A DNA stretch of 46,863 nt from Verrucomicrobiaceae bacterium (GCA_024229495.1 JAAESJ010000154.1:1-46863), one strand, 5' to 3'; positions 6,944 through 16,063 are shown, numbered from the stretch's first letter. Program-made: numbers and translations. Notes: a model not told the origin generated them from the letters alone.

Positions 6944-8050
6944 TCAGTATGTTTCAACAGGACTGCGTTTACCGTCTTCGATGCTGAGTTGGCTTGCCTT
7001 TTCTTCTCCAAGCGTTTTCACGCGCAGATCCCAGATCTTGGAGTCTGTTTCCTTGAAGGCTTCAATGCTGAACGGGGAGGGGGTGCAAAGCCTTTGTTTT
7101 GCAATGGATATACGCTCAAGGGGTTCTGCGACTTGTGATGAAGGTATGCCTTCAAGCGCTTTATAGGCCTGTTGGACCATTTCGGTCCGGTGGCATATCA
7201 TCACCATGTCATTGCCGGCGTGAATTGCATTCTTGATGGTGTCCTCAAATGTTATTTCATTGAGGATGGCTCCCATGTCTAGATCGTCAGTGATGACCAG
7301 GCCATTATTAAATCCGAGTTGCTTGCGGAGTGTTTCAGTAATCACATTGTGGGACAAGGAAGCCGGCCAACGTGGACGATCCGGATCAAAGAATGGGTAA
7401 TGGGTGTGGCAAACCATGATGCTGTCAAGATCGGGCAGAAGTGCCCTGAATGGCGCGGCTTCTGTTGCCTCCCATTGTGAACGTGTTCGCTTAACGACGG
7501 GTAGTTGCTCGTGAGCGTCACATGAAGCATAGGTGTATCCGGGGAAGTGCTTGCCGCAAGATAGTATGCCCGCCTTTCTTAAGGCGGCATTAAATATTGT
7601 TGCGTTTGAAATTACCTGTTCTGGGGATGAGCCATAGCAGCGTCCCTTAAGTGAGTTGTCAGCATTGTCATCAGGGGAGAAGTCAAGGACCGGGCAGAGG
7701 TCAAGGTTAAATCCGAACAGGCGGAGCATTTCACCAGTGAGCTCCCCGTGCCTCTTGATAAGTGTGTTTTCATTCTTGTCCCGTAATTGTTGGGCGCTGG
7801 GAGGTTCGCTGCCTATTAGTCGCAGCCGTGAAACTCTGCCGCCTTCTTGATCAATAGTGATGACTGGTTCTGTGGGACTGATGTCCCTCAAGTCATCGAT
7901 GAGTTTCCGGAGCTGGCATGGCGATTGGATATTTCGGCCAAATAAGATATATCCTCCGGGATTAATAGACTTTATAAGTCTTGCCGTATCGGGATCGAGT
8001 GTGGTTCCCGGCACTCCTGTGAGGATAAGTTGGCCGAGGTGTTTTTCCAT
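6944..8050 (-). CDS. nagZ: Glycoside hydrolase family 3 protein, NagZ-like beta-N-acetylhexosaminidase
   Basis: A 368-residue GH3 enzyme. The family signature is intact: Ile-Asp-Gln-Glu-Gly-Gly-Arg-Val-x-Arg near 66-75, Lys-His-Phe-Pro-Gly at 167-171, Asp-Ala-His at 178-180 (the His-containing loop used as the acid/base in NagZ enzymes) and Val-Ile-Thr-Asp-Asp-Leu at 252-257, where the nucleophile Asp lies. Two details differ from the textbook loop: Gly-Tyr-Thr-Tyr in place of Gly-His-Gly-Asp-Thr, and Asp-Met after the nucleophile. NagZ releases N-acetylglucosamine from muropeptide-derived sugars during cell-wall recycling. There is no signal peptide, so it should be cytoplasmic. Substrate assignment is by family; another beta-glycoside is possible. 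Confidence 0.85.
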   Translation of the reverse strand: MEKHLGQLILTGVPGTTLDPDTARLIKSINPGGYILFGRNIQSPCQLRKLIDDLRDISPTEPVITIDQEGGRVSRLRLIGSEPPSAQQLRDKNENTLIKRHGELTGEMLRLFGFNLDLCPVLDFSPDDNADNSLKGRCYGSSPEQVISNATIFNAALRKAGILSCGKHFPGYTYASCDAHEQLPVVKRTRSQWEATEAAPFRALLPDLDSIMVCHTHYPFFDPDRPRWPASLSHNVITETLRKQLGFNNGLVITDDLDMGAILNEITFEDTIKNAIHAGNDMVMICHRTEMVQQAYKALEGIPSSQVAEPLERISIAKQRLCTPSPFSIEAFKETDSKIWDLRVKTLGEEKASQLSIEDGKRSPVETY

Positions 8051-8063
8051 GAGTTAAAGAATG

Positions 8064-8092
8064 TAGATAGCGATAATTTGCAGCCAACTCAA
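8064..8092 (-). promoter_or_regulatory. Possible promoter of the nagZ-like/zinc-ribbon pair
   Basis: Read on the minus strand: TTGAGT (8087-8092), 17-base spacer and TATCTA (8064-8069). The -35 matches consensus in four positions and the -10 in three. The start would be near 8057, only about seven bases before the ATG at 8050. Confidence 0.28.
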
Positions 8093-8217
8093 ATAAATAA
8101 GCAGCTTGCCGAGTAAATGGGTTTCGGTGCTTGCTTTTATTGAAGTTGCCACAGGCTCGGGTGAATGGAAAGTTTCGTTTGATTAGGTGTAAAGAGAGCA
8201 GCAGGATCAACTATTTG

Positions 8218-8595
8218 ATGGAAAAACATAATTTTATTAAGGGTAAGGAGCTGGCGCTTGCCGCGGCTCGATTTGCTGATGATAAGAAGGCAGAGGCTAT
8301 TGTTGTGCTTGATCTGCGAGGGATATCCTCGGTTGCTGACTTTTTCGTAATATGCACCGGGAGCTCATCACCTCACCTTAAGGCGATTTATCGTGAAGTC
8401 GGGGAGAAGCTTGCTGCAGATCATGGAGTCGTTGCCAGAGGCAGGGATGGGAACCCCGAGAGTCAGTGGTTGGTTCTTGATTACGTTGATGTCATCGTGC
8501 ATGTGCTGCACCATGACCAACGTGATAACTATGCGCTTGAGGATTTATGGTCTGATGCGAAGCAAGTTAGGTTTGATTCCCTGCATGAGGTTTAG
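8218..8595 (+). CDS. rsfS: Ribosomal silencing factor RsfS (Iojap family)
   Basis: A 125-residue Iojap/RsfS protein, which binds ribosomal protein L14 and blocks joining of the two subunits when nutrients are short. The family signature is clear: Asp-Leu-Arg-Gly-Ile-Ser-Ser-Val-Ala-Asp-Phe-Phe-Val near 38-50, Cys-Thr-Gly-Ser-Ser, and Trp-Leu-Val-Leu-Asp-Tyr-x-Asp-Val-Ile-Val-His-Val near the end. I prefer ATG at 8218 over the TTG at 8131: it gives a normal-length protein, and the preceding stretch has no conserved features. The cinA gene follows 11 bases later. Confidence 0.92.
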   Translation: MEKHNFIKGKELALAAARFADDKKAEAIVVLDLRGISSVADFFVICTGSSSPHLKAIYREVGEKLAADHGVVARGRDGNPESQWLVLDYVDVIVHVLHHDQRDNYALEDLWSDAKQVRFDSLHEV

Positions 8596-8606
8596 TTCAT
8601 TGATTG

Positions 8607-9851
8607 ATGCAGGTTGAGGTCATTAATACAGGCACTGAGCTCTTGCTGGGGCAGGTGACCAATACCCACGTGGGTTTTTTTGGCGAACGGTTGTTGGAGA
8701 TCGGGTTGCGTATTTCCCGGCAGGGCACTGTGCCCGATGGAGATGATATCAAGGACATGCTTGCCGGGGCAATTGAGCGTTCTCGGATCATTCTTGTTAC
8801 GGGGGGGCTTGGCCCCACTTCGGATGACTTAACCCGTGAGATGACCGCTGAATTTCTTGGCCTTGAATTGGTCGAGGATGGCGGAGTAATGGCGAAAATC
8901 GCTAGCCGGTTCCGTGCTTCTGGAAATGAAATGCGCCCCTCTAATCAACGGCAGGCGATGGTCCCCGAAGGGGCGGAGGTGCTTGATAACAATAATGGAA
9001 CAGCTCCCGGGTTGTATTTATCAACCGGAATTGGCTCAAGTCGAGTTCATATATTCCTCCTGCCGGGACCTCCCCGTGAGCTCTATCCGATATTTGAGGA
9101 ACAGGTGCTTCCCCGGATTAAAAATGTTCTTGAGTCGGAGGGCTTGGGTGTTCCTGTTGCTCGTAATTATTTTTTCATGGGGGTGGGCGAATCAGAACTG
9201 GCAGGCAGGGTTGAGTTGGTGATGGACGGCATTCCTGGGGATTTCGAGATTGGCTACTGCCTGAAGGCTGGAGGTGTCATTGTGCGTTGTATTTGCAGCG
9301 AAAGGTATGTCGCTGGCCTAGATGAGGCAATAAGAGGTATTGCTCCTGAAGATTTGGTTGCGGAGGGAGCGAGCGCTATCGAGGATGTTGTTGTCAGAGA
9401 TCTTTCTGCTGCCGGGGAACGCGTCGCCATTGCTGAATCGTGCACGGGTGGTCTTATTGCCAACCGCATTACAAATGTTCCCGGTGCTTCCCGGGTTTTT
9501 GATGTTGGGTATATCACCTATGCCAATGAAGCGAAGCGCCGTCTACTCGGTGTGTCCGAGGCGATGATTAACGAAATGGGCGTGGTTAGTGAGACTGTTG
9601 CAAAGGCAATGGCTGAGGGTTGTCTTGAGAGTTCAGGCTCTGACCATGCCATTTCAGTTACCGGTATTGCGGGGCCTACTGGAGGGAGCTCAAAGAAGCC
9701 TGTGGGATCAGTGTGGATAGGGTTGGCGAGCAGCGGGGTCGCGGCGCGCGCGTTTTATTATCGATTTAAAACGGACAGGATGCATTTTAAGGATCGTGCA
9801 TCGACGGTTGCGATTGATCTTCTCCGAAGGCGGCTGGGAGGGTGGCTCTAG
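8607..9851 (+). CDS. cinA: CinA: molybdopterin-binding-fold domain plus nicotinamide-nucleotide amidohydrolase
   Basis: A 414-residue protein. Residues 1-170 are a MoCF-biosynthesis fold (Glu-Leu-Leu-Leu-Gly near the start, then Thr-Gly-Gly-Leu-Gly-Pro-Thr-x-Asp-Asp); residues 255-414 are the amidase domain with Ala-Glu-Ser-Cys-Thr-Gly-Gly, the catalytic Ser/Lys region and Gly-Ile-Ala-Gly-Pro-x-Gly-Gly. CinA proteins deamidate NMN in NAD recycling; the N-terminal domain also hydrolyses ADP-ribose in some members. ATG 8607 is preferred over TTG 8604. Coupled to rsfS by a gap of 11 bases. Confidence 0.92.
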   Translation: MQVEVINTGTELLLGQVTNTHVGFFGERLLEIGLRISRQGTVPDGDDIKDMLAGAIERSRIILVTGGLGPTSDDLTREMTAEFLGLELVEDGGVMAKIASRFRASGNEMRPSNQRQAMVPEGAEVLDNNNGTAPGLYLSTGIGSSRVHIFLLPGPPRELYPIFEEQVLPRIKNVLESEGLGVPVARNYFFMGVGESELAGRVELVMDGIPGDFEIGYCLKAGGVIVRCICSERYVAGLDEAIRGIAPEDLVAEGASAIEDVVVRDLSAAGERVAIAESCTGGLIANRITNVPGASRVFDVGYITYANEAKRRLLGVSEAMINEMGVVSETVAKAMAEGCLESSGSDHAISVTGIAGPTGGSSKKPVGSVWIGLASSGVAARAFYYRFKTDRMHFKDRASTVAIDLLRRRLGGWL

Positions 9852-9943
9852 GAAGCAAGGCGCTTATACTGGCTGTTTGTATTGCAGTAATGCCCTTTTG
9901 ACCCTAAAGCCCGTTGCAATTAGATTGATTGATAATAGTCGGT

Positions 9944-11890
9944 ATGGCTCAGTTAAATTCAGCAAAGGAGCCCGTCTTATTTCCAGTCCATTGTTCAAGA
10001 TCGGGGATAAGTATAATTCTCTGTGGCCTGATTTGTTTGAATTTTAACGTTGGCATATTGAGGGCTCAGGTTTCCGGGGGCATTAGAGTTCCTGATGGTG
10101 TTGGTCCTCTCCTTGTTGGATTTGAGGAAAAGGTATATAGGGGTGAGAATAACAGGATTATGCTTTCAAGGGGGCGCAAGGGGCAGCGTAACAATCTAGT
10201 GTATTCAATTTTTGTGCCACCGAGGCATGGTCAACTGACGTTACAGCCGGAGAGCGGGGTTGCTCTTTACCGGACTAATCCGGATCTGAGTCCCGATGAG
10301 ATTGAAGATCGGTTCGAATTCAGGGTGAGAGACGCCGGGAGTGGTGATAAAGGAGTCTTTTCAGCGGCGGTGGAGGTACGCTTAAAGATCGCTGCACGTT
10401 CGGCTCGTCTGGAAGTGCCGGACATCATTGATTTCGGAAAAGTTGTTATGGGAGGCGGGCAAGCTCGGGAATTTTTGATTAAAAATAGTGGGGACGCTGC
10501 CTTTATCGGCAAGATGGATTTGCCTAATGGGTTTCAAATTCAGGACAAGGATCAGATCGAGTTAAATGTGGGCGTTGGATCCAGTCAGTCATTTATGGTC
10601 AACTTTCTTGGAAAGAAGAAACCGGAGAAAGGCAGGGCTTTCCTTCAAGTTCACCCCACGCCGCCAGGCGGGCGGGTTACTTTTCTCTATGAGGTTGCCC
10701 CGCCTTTTCAGGTTCAGGATAAGATCACATTGGAATTCGATGAGACGAGTTTTTCAAGGAACGTAGAATTGCGAATCAAGAACCCCTTTGCGGACAAGAT
10801 CAAAGTTAAGTTGGCGCTTCACGAAAGGTTGAAGGCTGAACATTTCGAGCATGAGATTGCCGGAGGCTCAACCAAGGGAGTAAGGTTGAACATTCCCAAA
10901 AATGACGCGGCGTTCTTTTCTGGGTTTGTGACAGTTTCCGCAAAGGGCTTTTCCAAGAAGGTTCAGGTATTTGCAGAGGAGTGTCCGGCAAGGATTGTTG
11001 TGGTGGGCGTGACTGGAAATTCCGTCCTGAATTTCAAGGGTATGCTTGAGGCTTCTGCTGAGGAGCTTCCCGATGGATTTAAACGAAACATTGAGTTGCG
11101 TAATGTTGGAGGTCGGGCAGCGAACCTTTCAGTAATGGTTAATCCTCCATTTCATCTGGTTGCAGGCAATGATCCGAGGGAGATCAAGCCCGGGGAATCC
11201 TTCATCTGCCCTGTTGAGTTGCGACCTGAAAAGGTGGGCAATGTTTCAGAAAGCCTGAACATAGACTATGCGGGAAAGCCTTTAGTGGTGAGTCTGCAAG
11301 GGCAGGTATTGCTGCCGCCCGGAACGAGCTTTGAGCAAGTTGCGCCTCCACCGGCATGGCGTGGAAAGAAGGGGGATGGGACAAGTTCGGAGAGGCTTGA
11401 CTTAAGGGCGCTCTCGCATGGGAGAAATGAGACCCGAAGGAAGTTTAGTCCTGCTGTTCCGCCGGTAAGAAGAATCAAAATCATTGAGCAACGAAGTGAA
11501 TCGTTATTAATTTCCTGGAAAATGCCTGAAGGCGGGGATTGGAGATATGTTGTAGAGGCGTTGGTGAGTCTGAAGGATAAAAGGAGTGGGTTTCCGGTCC
11601 GAACCTGGGTTGAAATAAAGCCGGAACATCTCACTCTCACAATACATGAGCGTGAGGTCAGGGCTGAGATTGCGGGCATTGTTCCCGGTGGCGAATTTCA
11701 ATTCAGGATTTTCACGTTGAATAATCAGGGGTGGGCATCCTCTCCTGCGACCTTGCGATTGGCCGTAAAAAGCAAAAAGGGGGCTTTTGAATGGTTCAGG
11801 ATATGGATGGTTCCGCTGACCGGACTGGTGCTGGCAATGATTTTCTCGTTGGTGAGAAGGATCCGCCATGAAAGGCAACTTTATGGCTAG
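9944..11890 (+). CDS. Secreted multi-domain protein with Ig-like (Hydin/ASH-type) repeats, FN3 domain and C-terminal membrane anchor
   Basis: A 648-residue protein of unknown function. Around residues 25-42 is an export signal-like hydrophobic stretch ending near Arg-Ala-Gln; it sits further in than usual, so the true start may be internal. Residues 55-145 form a first beta-rich domain; about 155-245 and 365-455 look like ASH/Hydin-type beta-sandwich domains (Ile-Asp-Phe-Gly-Lys-Val, then Glu-Leu-Arg-Asn-Val-Gly-Gly). Residues 509-609 resemble a fibronectin type III domain (Leu-Leu-Ile-Ser-Trp... Phe-Gln-Phe-Arg-Ile). About 620-640 is a hydrophobic segment followed by Arg/His residues, which would anchor the protein with a short cytoplasmic tail. 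It could be a periplasmic adhesion or scaffold protein. Confidence 0.7.
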   Translation: MAQLNSAKEPVLFPVHCSRSGISIILCGLICLNFNVGILRAQVSGGIRVPDGVGPLLVGFEEKVYRGENNRIMLSRGRKGQRNNLVYSIFVPPRHGQLTLQPESGVALYRTNPDLSPDEIEDRFEFRVRDAGSGDKGVFSAAVEVRLKIAARSARLEVPDIIDFGKVVMGGGQAREFLIKNSGDAAFIGKMDLPNGFQIQDKDQIELNVGVGSSQSFMVNFLGKKKPEKGRAFLQVHPTPPGGRVTFLYEVAPPFQVQDKITLEFDETSFSRNVELRIKNPFADKIKVKLALHERLKAEHFEHEIAGGSTKGVRLNIPKNDAAFFSGFVTVSAKGFSKKVQVFAEECPARIVVVGVTGNSVLNFKGMLEASAEELPDGFKRNIELRNVGGRAANLSVMVNPPFHLVAGNDPREIKPGESFICPVELRPEKVGNVSESLNIDYAGKPLVVSLQGQVLLPPGTSFEQVAPPPAWRGKKGDGTSSERLDLRALSHGRNETRRKFSPAVPPVRRIKIIEQRSESLLISWKMPEGGDWRYVVEALVSLKDKRSGFPVRTWVEIKPEHLTLTIHEREVRAEIAGIVPGGEFQFRIFTLNNQGWASSPATLRLAVKSKKGAFEWFRIWMVPLTGLVLAMIFSLVRRIRHERQLYG

Positions 11891-11895
11891 AAAAG

Positions 11896-13278
11896 CTATT
11901 TTTTGCCCTGATTTCTCGGAGTGCGTTCCCTGAATGTGAAGCGTATAGGGATTCCTGTATAGGCGCATTTTTTGCGAATGCTGTTCTCAAGGTAGCGTTC
12001 GTAAGACTGAGGCAATAAGCTCCTTTTGTTACAGAAAAGGATGAATTCGGCAGTAGGTATTGACCGGGTCTCATTTGAAGACTGTGCCATGGTGGCGTAG
12101 AGCAATTTGAAGCGCTTGTTGTTTTTGCCTGAGGGAGGAGGATGGGCGATCAGAGCTTCCTGCATTATGCGGTTAAGCAAGCCGGTGTTGAGACCCTCCC
12201 AGGCGGATTTGCGTATCTGCTCGACCCCAAAGAATAGCCTTGTTACTGATTCACCTGTTTTGGCAGATGCGACAATAATCGGGGCATGTTGTATGAAGAA
12301 CAGGCCATCATTGACATCATCCTTCATGGCTCCAATTCGTTCTGATTTGGGTGCATCTGGATGAAAGAGATCGAACTTGTTTGCCAAGATCAGGCATGGT
12401 TGGTCGTAATCTGCGATCAATCCTGCAATTTTCCTGTCTTGCGCGGTAATTCCCTGTGAGGCATCAATGACTAGAGCGCAGATGTCTGCTCTCTTGATGC
12501 TGGATTTCGCGCGCATGGCGCTGAATATTTCTATTGTGTTGTCCTGCTTGTTGCGCGGGCGAAGGCCAGCGGTGTCGATGAGTACGTAATTAATGTCTCC
12601 GTGAGTGAATGGAATATCGACTGCGTCTCTTGTTGTTCCGGCAACATCACTGACAATGGTGTGATCGTCCTCCAGGAGTGCATTAACCAAAGAGGACTTG
12701 CCTACATTAGGACGTCCGACGAGTGCAATCCGAATGGGTGCATGTGATTCAAATGCGGGGGCAGCGGATTCGGGAAGATGAGAGCTTATGCTCTGCGCAA
12801 GTTTCAGGATTCCGCGATTGTGGGCTGCACTGACAGCGAAGGATGGAGCGAACCCAAGTTCAGAGAATTCATCAGCCAGCCCGGCATGGCTTGCTTCATC
12901 AACCTTGTTGGCAACCAAGTAAATCGGTCGATCGGTTTTGCGGAGGTAATCTGCCAGATGGTGGTCAACCGGGGTGAGCCCTTCCTGTGCATCGACCACG
13001 AAGATGATTATTTTGGCTGCCTCCATGGCAATGTCAGCTTCCTGTTCGATCTCTTGGCTGAACGTGTCATCTGGATGCGATCCTATACCTCCAGTATCAA
13101 TAATCGTGAAGGGGTTGTCGGTAAGGCGGCAGTCAGCGGAAATTCTGTCACGGGTCACGCCAGGCTGGTCGTGAACAATGGAAATCCGTCGACCTGCTAA
13201 GCGGTTAAATAATGCAGATTTACCGACATTGGGTCGGCCAACGATTGCTATTGTTCTAGTTGCGTAACGTCCCTGCAT
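11896..13278 (-). CDS. der: Ribosome biogenesis GTPase Der (EngA)
   Basis: A 460-residue protein with two tandem GTPase domains and a C-terminal KH-like domain, the defining layout of Der, which helps assemble the 50S subunit. The first P-loop Gly-Arg-Pro-Asn-Val-Gly-Lys-Ser starts at residue 14 and the second near 187; each is followed by a DxxG motif (Asp-Thr-Gly-Gly, Asp-Thr-Ala-Gly) and Asn-Lys-x-Asp. The C-terminus is basic. The start overlaps the end of the pgsA gene by 23 bases, so the two are coupled on one message. No SD is seen before the ATG at 13278. Confidence 0.95.
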   Translation of the reverse strand: MQGRYATRTIAIVGRPNVGKSALFNRLAGRRISIVHDQPGVTRDRISADCRLTDNPFTIIDTGGIGSHPDDTFSQEIEQEADIAMEAAKIIIFVVDAQEGLTPVDHHLADYLRKTDRPIYLVANKVDEASHAGLADEFSELGFAPSFAVSAAHNRGILKLAQSISSHLPESAAPAFESHAPIRIALVGRPNVGKSSLVNALLEDDHTIVSDVAGTTRDAVDIPFTHGDINYVLIDTAGLRPRNKQDNTIEIFSAMRAKSSIKRADICALVIDASQGITAQDRKIAGLIADYDQPCLILANKFDLFHPDAPKSERIGAMKDDVNDGLFFIQHAPIIVASAKTGESVTRLFFGVEQIRKSAWEGLNTGLLNRIMQEALIAHPPPSGKNNKRFKLLYATMAQSSNETRSIPTAEFILFCNKRSLLPQSYERYLENSIRKKCAYTGIPIRFTFRERTPRNQGKK

Positions 13279-13843
13279 CTTGGTGGTCTGGCAATTGACT
13301 CAGTCCGGCTCGAATGTAAAGCACAGTCGCGATAAATGTTAGGCATGCACTTACGGCCACAACGAGGCTCAGTGGGGGCGTTTCAATAGAGAAAAACACC
13401 CAGGCGATGACCGATATTTGAAGGAACATTGCGAATTTGCCCGTCCAGTGGGGGATTACCTTGATGTCTCTGGCAATATAGCCAATGACAAATGCACCTG
13501 AAATCTCGATTAGATCCCGTGCAATAATCAGAGCGGCATACCAAATCGGCAGCTCTTTTCCCCAACTGGTAAAGCTCAGTGTCAGGATAGCAGAGAGCAT
13601 TAATATCTTATCCGCGACCGGATCAAGGTAAGTTCCGAGCCTGCTGGATTGGTTGAAGCGCCTTGCTACGAATCCGTCTAATGCATCGGTGAGGGCTGCA
13701 AGTGTAAATAGGGAGATGGCTGTCCATCGTAGCGCTTCGTTGGGGACGCCGTTGCTTAACCCATATGCGTAGTATGCGGCTGTTATGACGAAAATTGGCG
13801 ATATGATTATGCGCGACAGGGTGATTTTAGTCGCAAAGGTCAT
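13256..13843 (-). CDS. pgsA: CDP-alcohol phosphatidyltransferase, PgsA-like (phosphatidylglycerophosphate synthase)
   Basis: A 195-residue membrane protein with several hydrophobic segments and the CDP-alcohol phosphotransferase motif Asp-Ala-Leu-Asp-Gly-x-x-Ala-Arg-x8-Gly-x3-Asp-x3-Asp at about 54-80. This makes phosphatidylglycerophosphate from CDP-diacylglycerol and glycerol-3-phosphate, the first committed step to anionic phospholipids. Substrate choice within the family cannot be proven by motif alone, but the length and the Leu-Asp-Pro-Val-Ala-Asp-Lys context fit PgsA. It overlaps der by 23 bases. The divergent rsmA-like gene starts 90 bases away. Confidence 0.88.
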   Translation of the reverse strand: MTFATKITLSRIIISPIFVITAAYYAYGLSNGVPNEALRWTAISLFTLAALTDALDGFVARRFNQSSRLGTYLDPVADKILMLSAILTLSFTSWGKELPIWYAALIIARDLIEISGAFVIGYIARDIKVIPHWTGKFAMFLQISVIAWVFFSIETPPLSLVVAVSACLTFIATVLYIRAGLSQLPDHQDAGTLRN

Positions 13844-13933
13844 TCTGGTGTCGTTTAAAACCCCCGGGGCATTACGGGCGCCTTTCGAATTTTATTTTAG
13901 CTGTTATATTGACAGTGACGAACGTATTTCGCA

Positions 13934-15331
13934 ATGAATGAGATAGAAGATCCGGCTAATTCCCATGAAATGTATGATGGGGTATACGGCAAATCTGAGG
14001 TCACGCGCTTGCTGAGGGGGATCGGGGTTGCCCCTCGGAAGTCAATGGGACAAAACTTTCTGATCGAGCGAGCCGTTGCTGAGTCCATTGTGTCTGAGCT
14101 TGATCCTCAGGAGCAAGATGTTGTCATCGAAATTGGTCCTGGTATAGGTGCTTTAACGCATTGCCTCGCAGGTAGAGTCAGGAGGTTGATCCTGGTGGAA
14201 TTTGATCAAAAAATGGCGGGTTTCCTCAAGGATCGATTCGCCGGGGATTCTTCGGTTGAGGTCTGGCACATGGATGCTGTGCATTTCGACTTGAGGCCGT
14301 TTTTCAAGGAGGGGGGCGTCAAAGTCATCGGGAATCTTCCTTACTCCTGCGCCGGGGAGATCATGCGAAGGTTTCTTGATCCTCCGTCGCCTGTTAACTT
14401 GGCGATAATGATGCTGCAGAAGGAAGTGGCAAACCGTCTTATTGCAATTCCCCGGACGAAACCTTACGGGCGCTTGACGCTTTTAACTCAGGTTGGTTGG
14501 AAGGTTGACAAAATCACTACTTTACCGCCCGATCCTTTTTATCCTCGACCAGCGGTTGACTCAACAGTGTTGCGTCTTCGAGCCAGAGGTCATGATGGTA
14601 TTGAACCATTTAGCCGTAAAGTTTTTGACAGGTTGTTGCGATGCGGATTCGCTCAGCGAAGGAAACAACTCAAGCGGCAATTGCCAACTGGCGAAGTGGG
14701 GTGGAGTGAATTTTGCGAGGTGCTGGGAATTTCTCAAACAGCAAGAGCGGAGGAGTTGTCTCTCGATAGCTGGCTGGCTATGTCAAGGTTCCTTGATTCG
14801 GGTCCCCTAAAAGATACTCCGCAGTCAGATGATGAGATGTTCGATGTGGTTGACGATGATAATGTCGTGATCGGGCAGGGAACAAGGAGTGAGGTCCATA
14901 AGCGTGGGTTGCAGCATCGGGCGGTTCATGTTTTTGTATTTAACTCTCTGAATGAGTTGTATTTACAGAAGCGTTCGAATCTTAAGGACAGCGCTCCATC
15001 TCTTTGGGGGTCAAGTGCTTCCGGGCACCTGGATGCCGGTGAGAATTATCAAAGCGCGGCCTCCAGGGAATTGGGCGAGGAGCTTGGGGTTAATGCCGAC
15101 GTGCAGGAAGTCGGTAATTTGAAGGCGTGTGAGGCAACCGGTGCGGAGTTTGTGCGCCTCTTTCGGGCTGAACACGGAGGCGCCTTCGAGTCGCCGTGCA
15201 GTGAGGTTGAGACAGGAATGTTTATGTCGACTGTTGACATTGCCCGCTGGGTGGAACGCAGGCCGCAGGATTTTGCTCCCGGGTTTGTGGCGTGCTGGAA
15301 CTACTATTGTGCCCAGATCGGGAAATCTTGA
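13934..15331 (+). CDS. rsmA: Fusion of 16S rRNA dimethyladenosine transferase RsmA (KsgA) with a Nudix hydrolase domain
   Basis: A 465-residue protein. Residues 30-285 are RsmA: Gly-Gln-Asn-Phe-Leu near the start, the SAM-binding Glu-Ile-Gly-Pro-Gly-x-Gly-Ala-Leu-Thr, and the active-site Asn-Leu-Pro-Tyr-Ser. RsmA dimethylates two adenines in helix 45 of 16S rRNA late in 30S assembly. Residues 300-465 are a complete Nudix domain, with box Gly-x5-Glu-x7-Arg-Glu-x-x-Glu-Glu-x-Gly-Val around 363-385; the surrounding His-Arg-Ala-Val-His-Val-Phe resembles the YfcD/isopentenyl-diphosphate isomerase-like Nudix group. There is one continuous frame with no internal stop and a linker of about 15 acidic residues, so the fusion is real in this sequence. 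It could be one bifunctional enzyme or a protein processed later. Confidence 0.88.
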   Translation: MNEIEDPANSHEMYDGVYGKSEVTRLLRGIGVAPRKSMGQNFLIERAVAESIVSELDPQEQDVVIEIGPGIGALTHCLAGRVRRLILVEFDQKMAGFLKDRFAGDSSVEVWHMDAVHFDLRPFFKEGGVKVIGNLPYSCAGEIMRRFLDPPSPVNLAIMMLQKEVANRLIAIPRTKPYGRLTLLTQVGWKVDKITTLPPDPFYPRPAVDSTVLRLRARGHDGIEPFSRKVFDRLLRCGFAQRRKQLKRQLPTGEVGWSEFCEVLGISQTARAEELSLDSWLAMSRFLDSGPLKDTPQSDDEMFDVVDDDNVVIGQGTRSEVHKRGLQHRAVHVFVFNSLNELYLQKRSNLKDSAPSLWGSSASGHLDAGENYQSAASRELGEELGVNADVQEVGNLKACEATGAEFVRLFRAEHGGAFESPCSEVETGMFMSTVDIARWVERRPQDFAPGFVACWNYYCAQIGKS

Positions 15332-15346
15332 GATACTGAGGGTTGA

Positions 15347-16063
15347 TTACTCAAAGTTATCAATCCAGCCGCTTTCGATGAAGGAATCAGTGTAAAGAGT
15401 GATTACTGCAGGATTATAGATTTTTCTTGCGGCATTAAGCCATTGGCGCGCCTCGGTTTTTTCAGTCTTGCTAAAATGAATGGCCGCATTCCCGAAATAA
15501 AAGCATGGGTGGTCATCGAGATAATCCCAAGTTTGCAGGATTTCCCTGGCTCCTGGTTCATCGTTTTGCTTGAGCCTGCAGATAAGGATCTTAAAGTTGA
15601 TCAAGGGTTTGTTCTCCTCCTTAAGAGTTGGTTCCTTTATTAGCTCACGGAAACCTCGCTCGGCTTCATCAAATTTCCCTTTACAGAAGTTCATTTCCGT
15701 TAGGTTGAAGCGGCACATGAATGAATCGGGCGCGAGTTCAAGGGCTCTTGAAAATGCTGCCGTAGCTTTGTCGAATTCCCGAATTTTAGTATAGGCGGCC
15801 CCCTTGAGGTTATGAATGGCTGAATATTCCGGCGCCATCGATTCTGCCTCTATGATTTTTTCAAATGCCTCCTGAACGCGAATGCCGTTCAAGTAAGAAG
15901 CGGCATCACGAAGCAGGCTTTGAAGTTGACTCTGTTGCTCAACCGAAAGCTTCTTGAGCCAATCAGGGCCGTTGTTTGTGGGCGGTGCATTTTCTTGTGC
16001 GCCAATGCATAACGAGAATGTCAGCAATATGTAGATAGGGGTAAGCTTGGTGATAGTGCGCAT
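15347..16063 (-). CDS. Secreted TPR-repeat protein of unknown function
   Basis: A 238-residue protein. I chose ATG 16063 because residues 1-22 then form a signal peptide (Lys-Leu-Thr-Pro-Ile-Tyr-Ile-Leu-Leu-Thr-Phe core, Gly-Ala-Gln cleavage); the upstream starts at 16087 and 16126 add only polar residues. After a proline-rich linker there are three or four tetratricopeptide-like repeats (Ala-Ala-Phe-Ser-Arg-Ala-Leu-Glu-Leu-Ala-Pro is the clearest). These act as protein-binding scaffolds, probably in the periplasm. It converges with the rsmA fusion, with 15 bases between the two stops. Partner unknown. Confidence 0.75.
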   Translation of the reverse strand: MRTITKLTPIYILLTFSLCIGAQENAPPTNNGPDWLKKLSVEQQSQLQSLLRDAASYLNGIRVQEAFEKIIEAESMAPEYSAIHNLKGAAYTKIREFDKATAAFSRALELAPDSFMCRFNLTEMNFCKGKFDEAERGFRELIKEPTLKEENKPLINFKILICRLKQNDEPGAREILQTWDYLDDHPCFYFGNAAIHFSKTEKTEARQWLNAARKIYNPAVITLYTDSFIESGWIDNFE

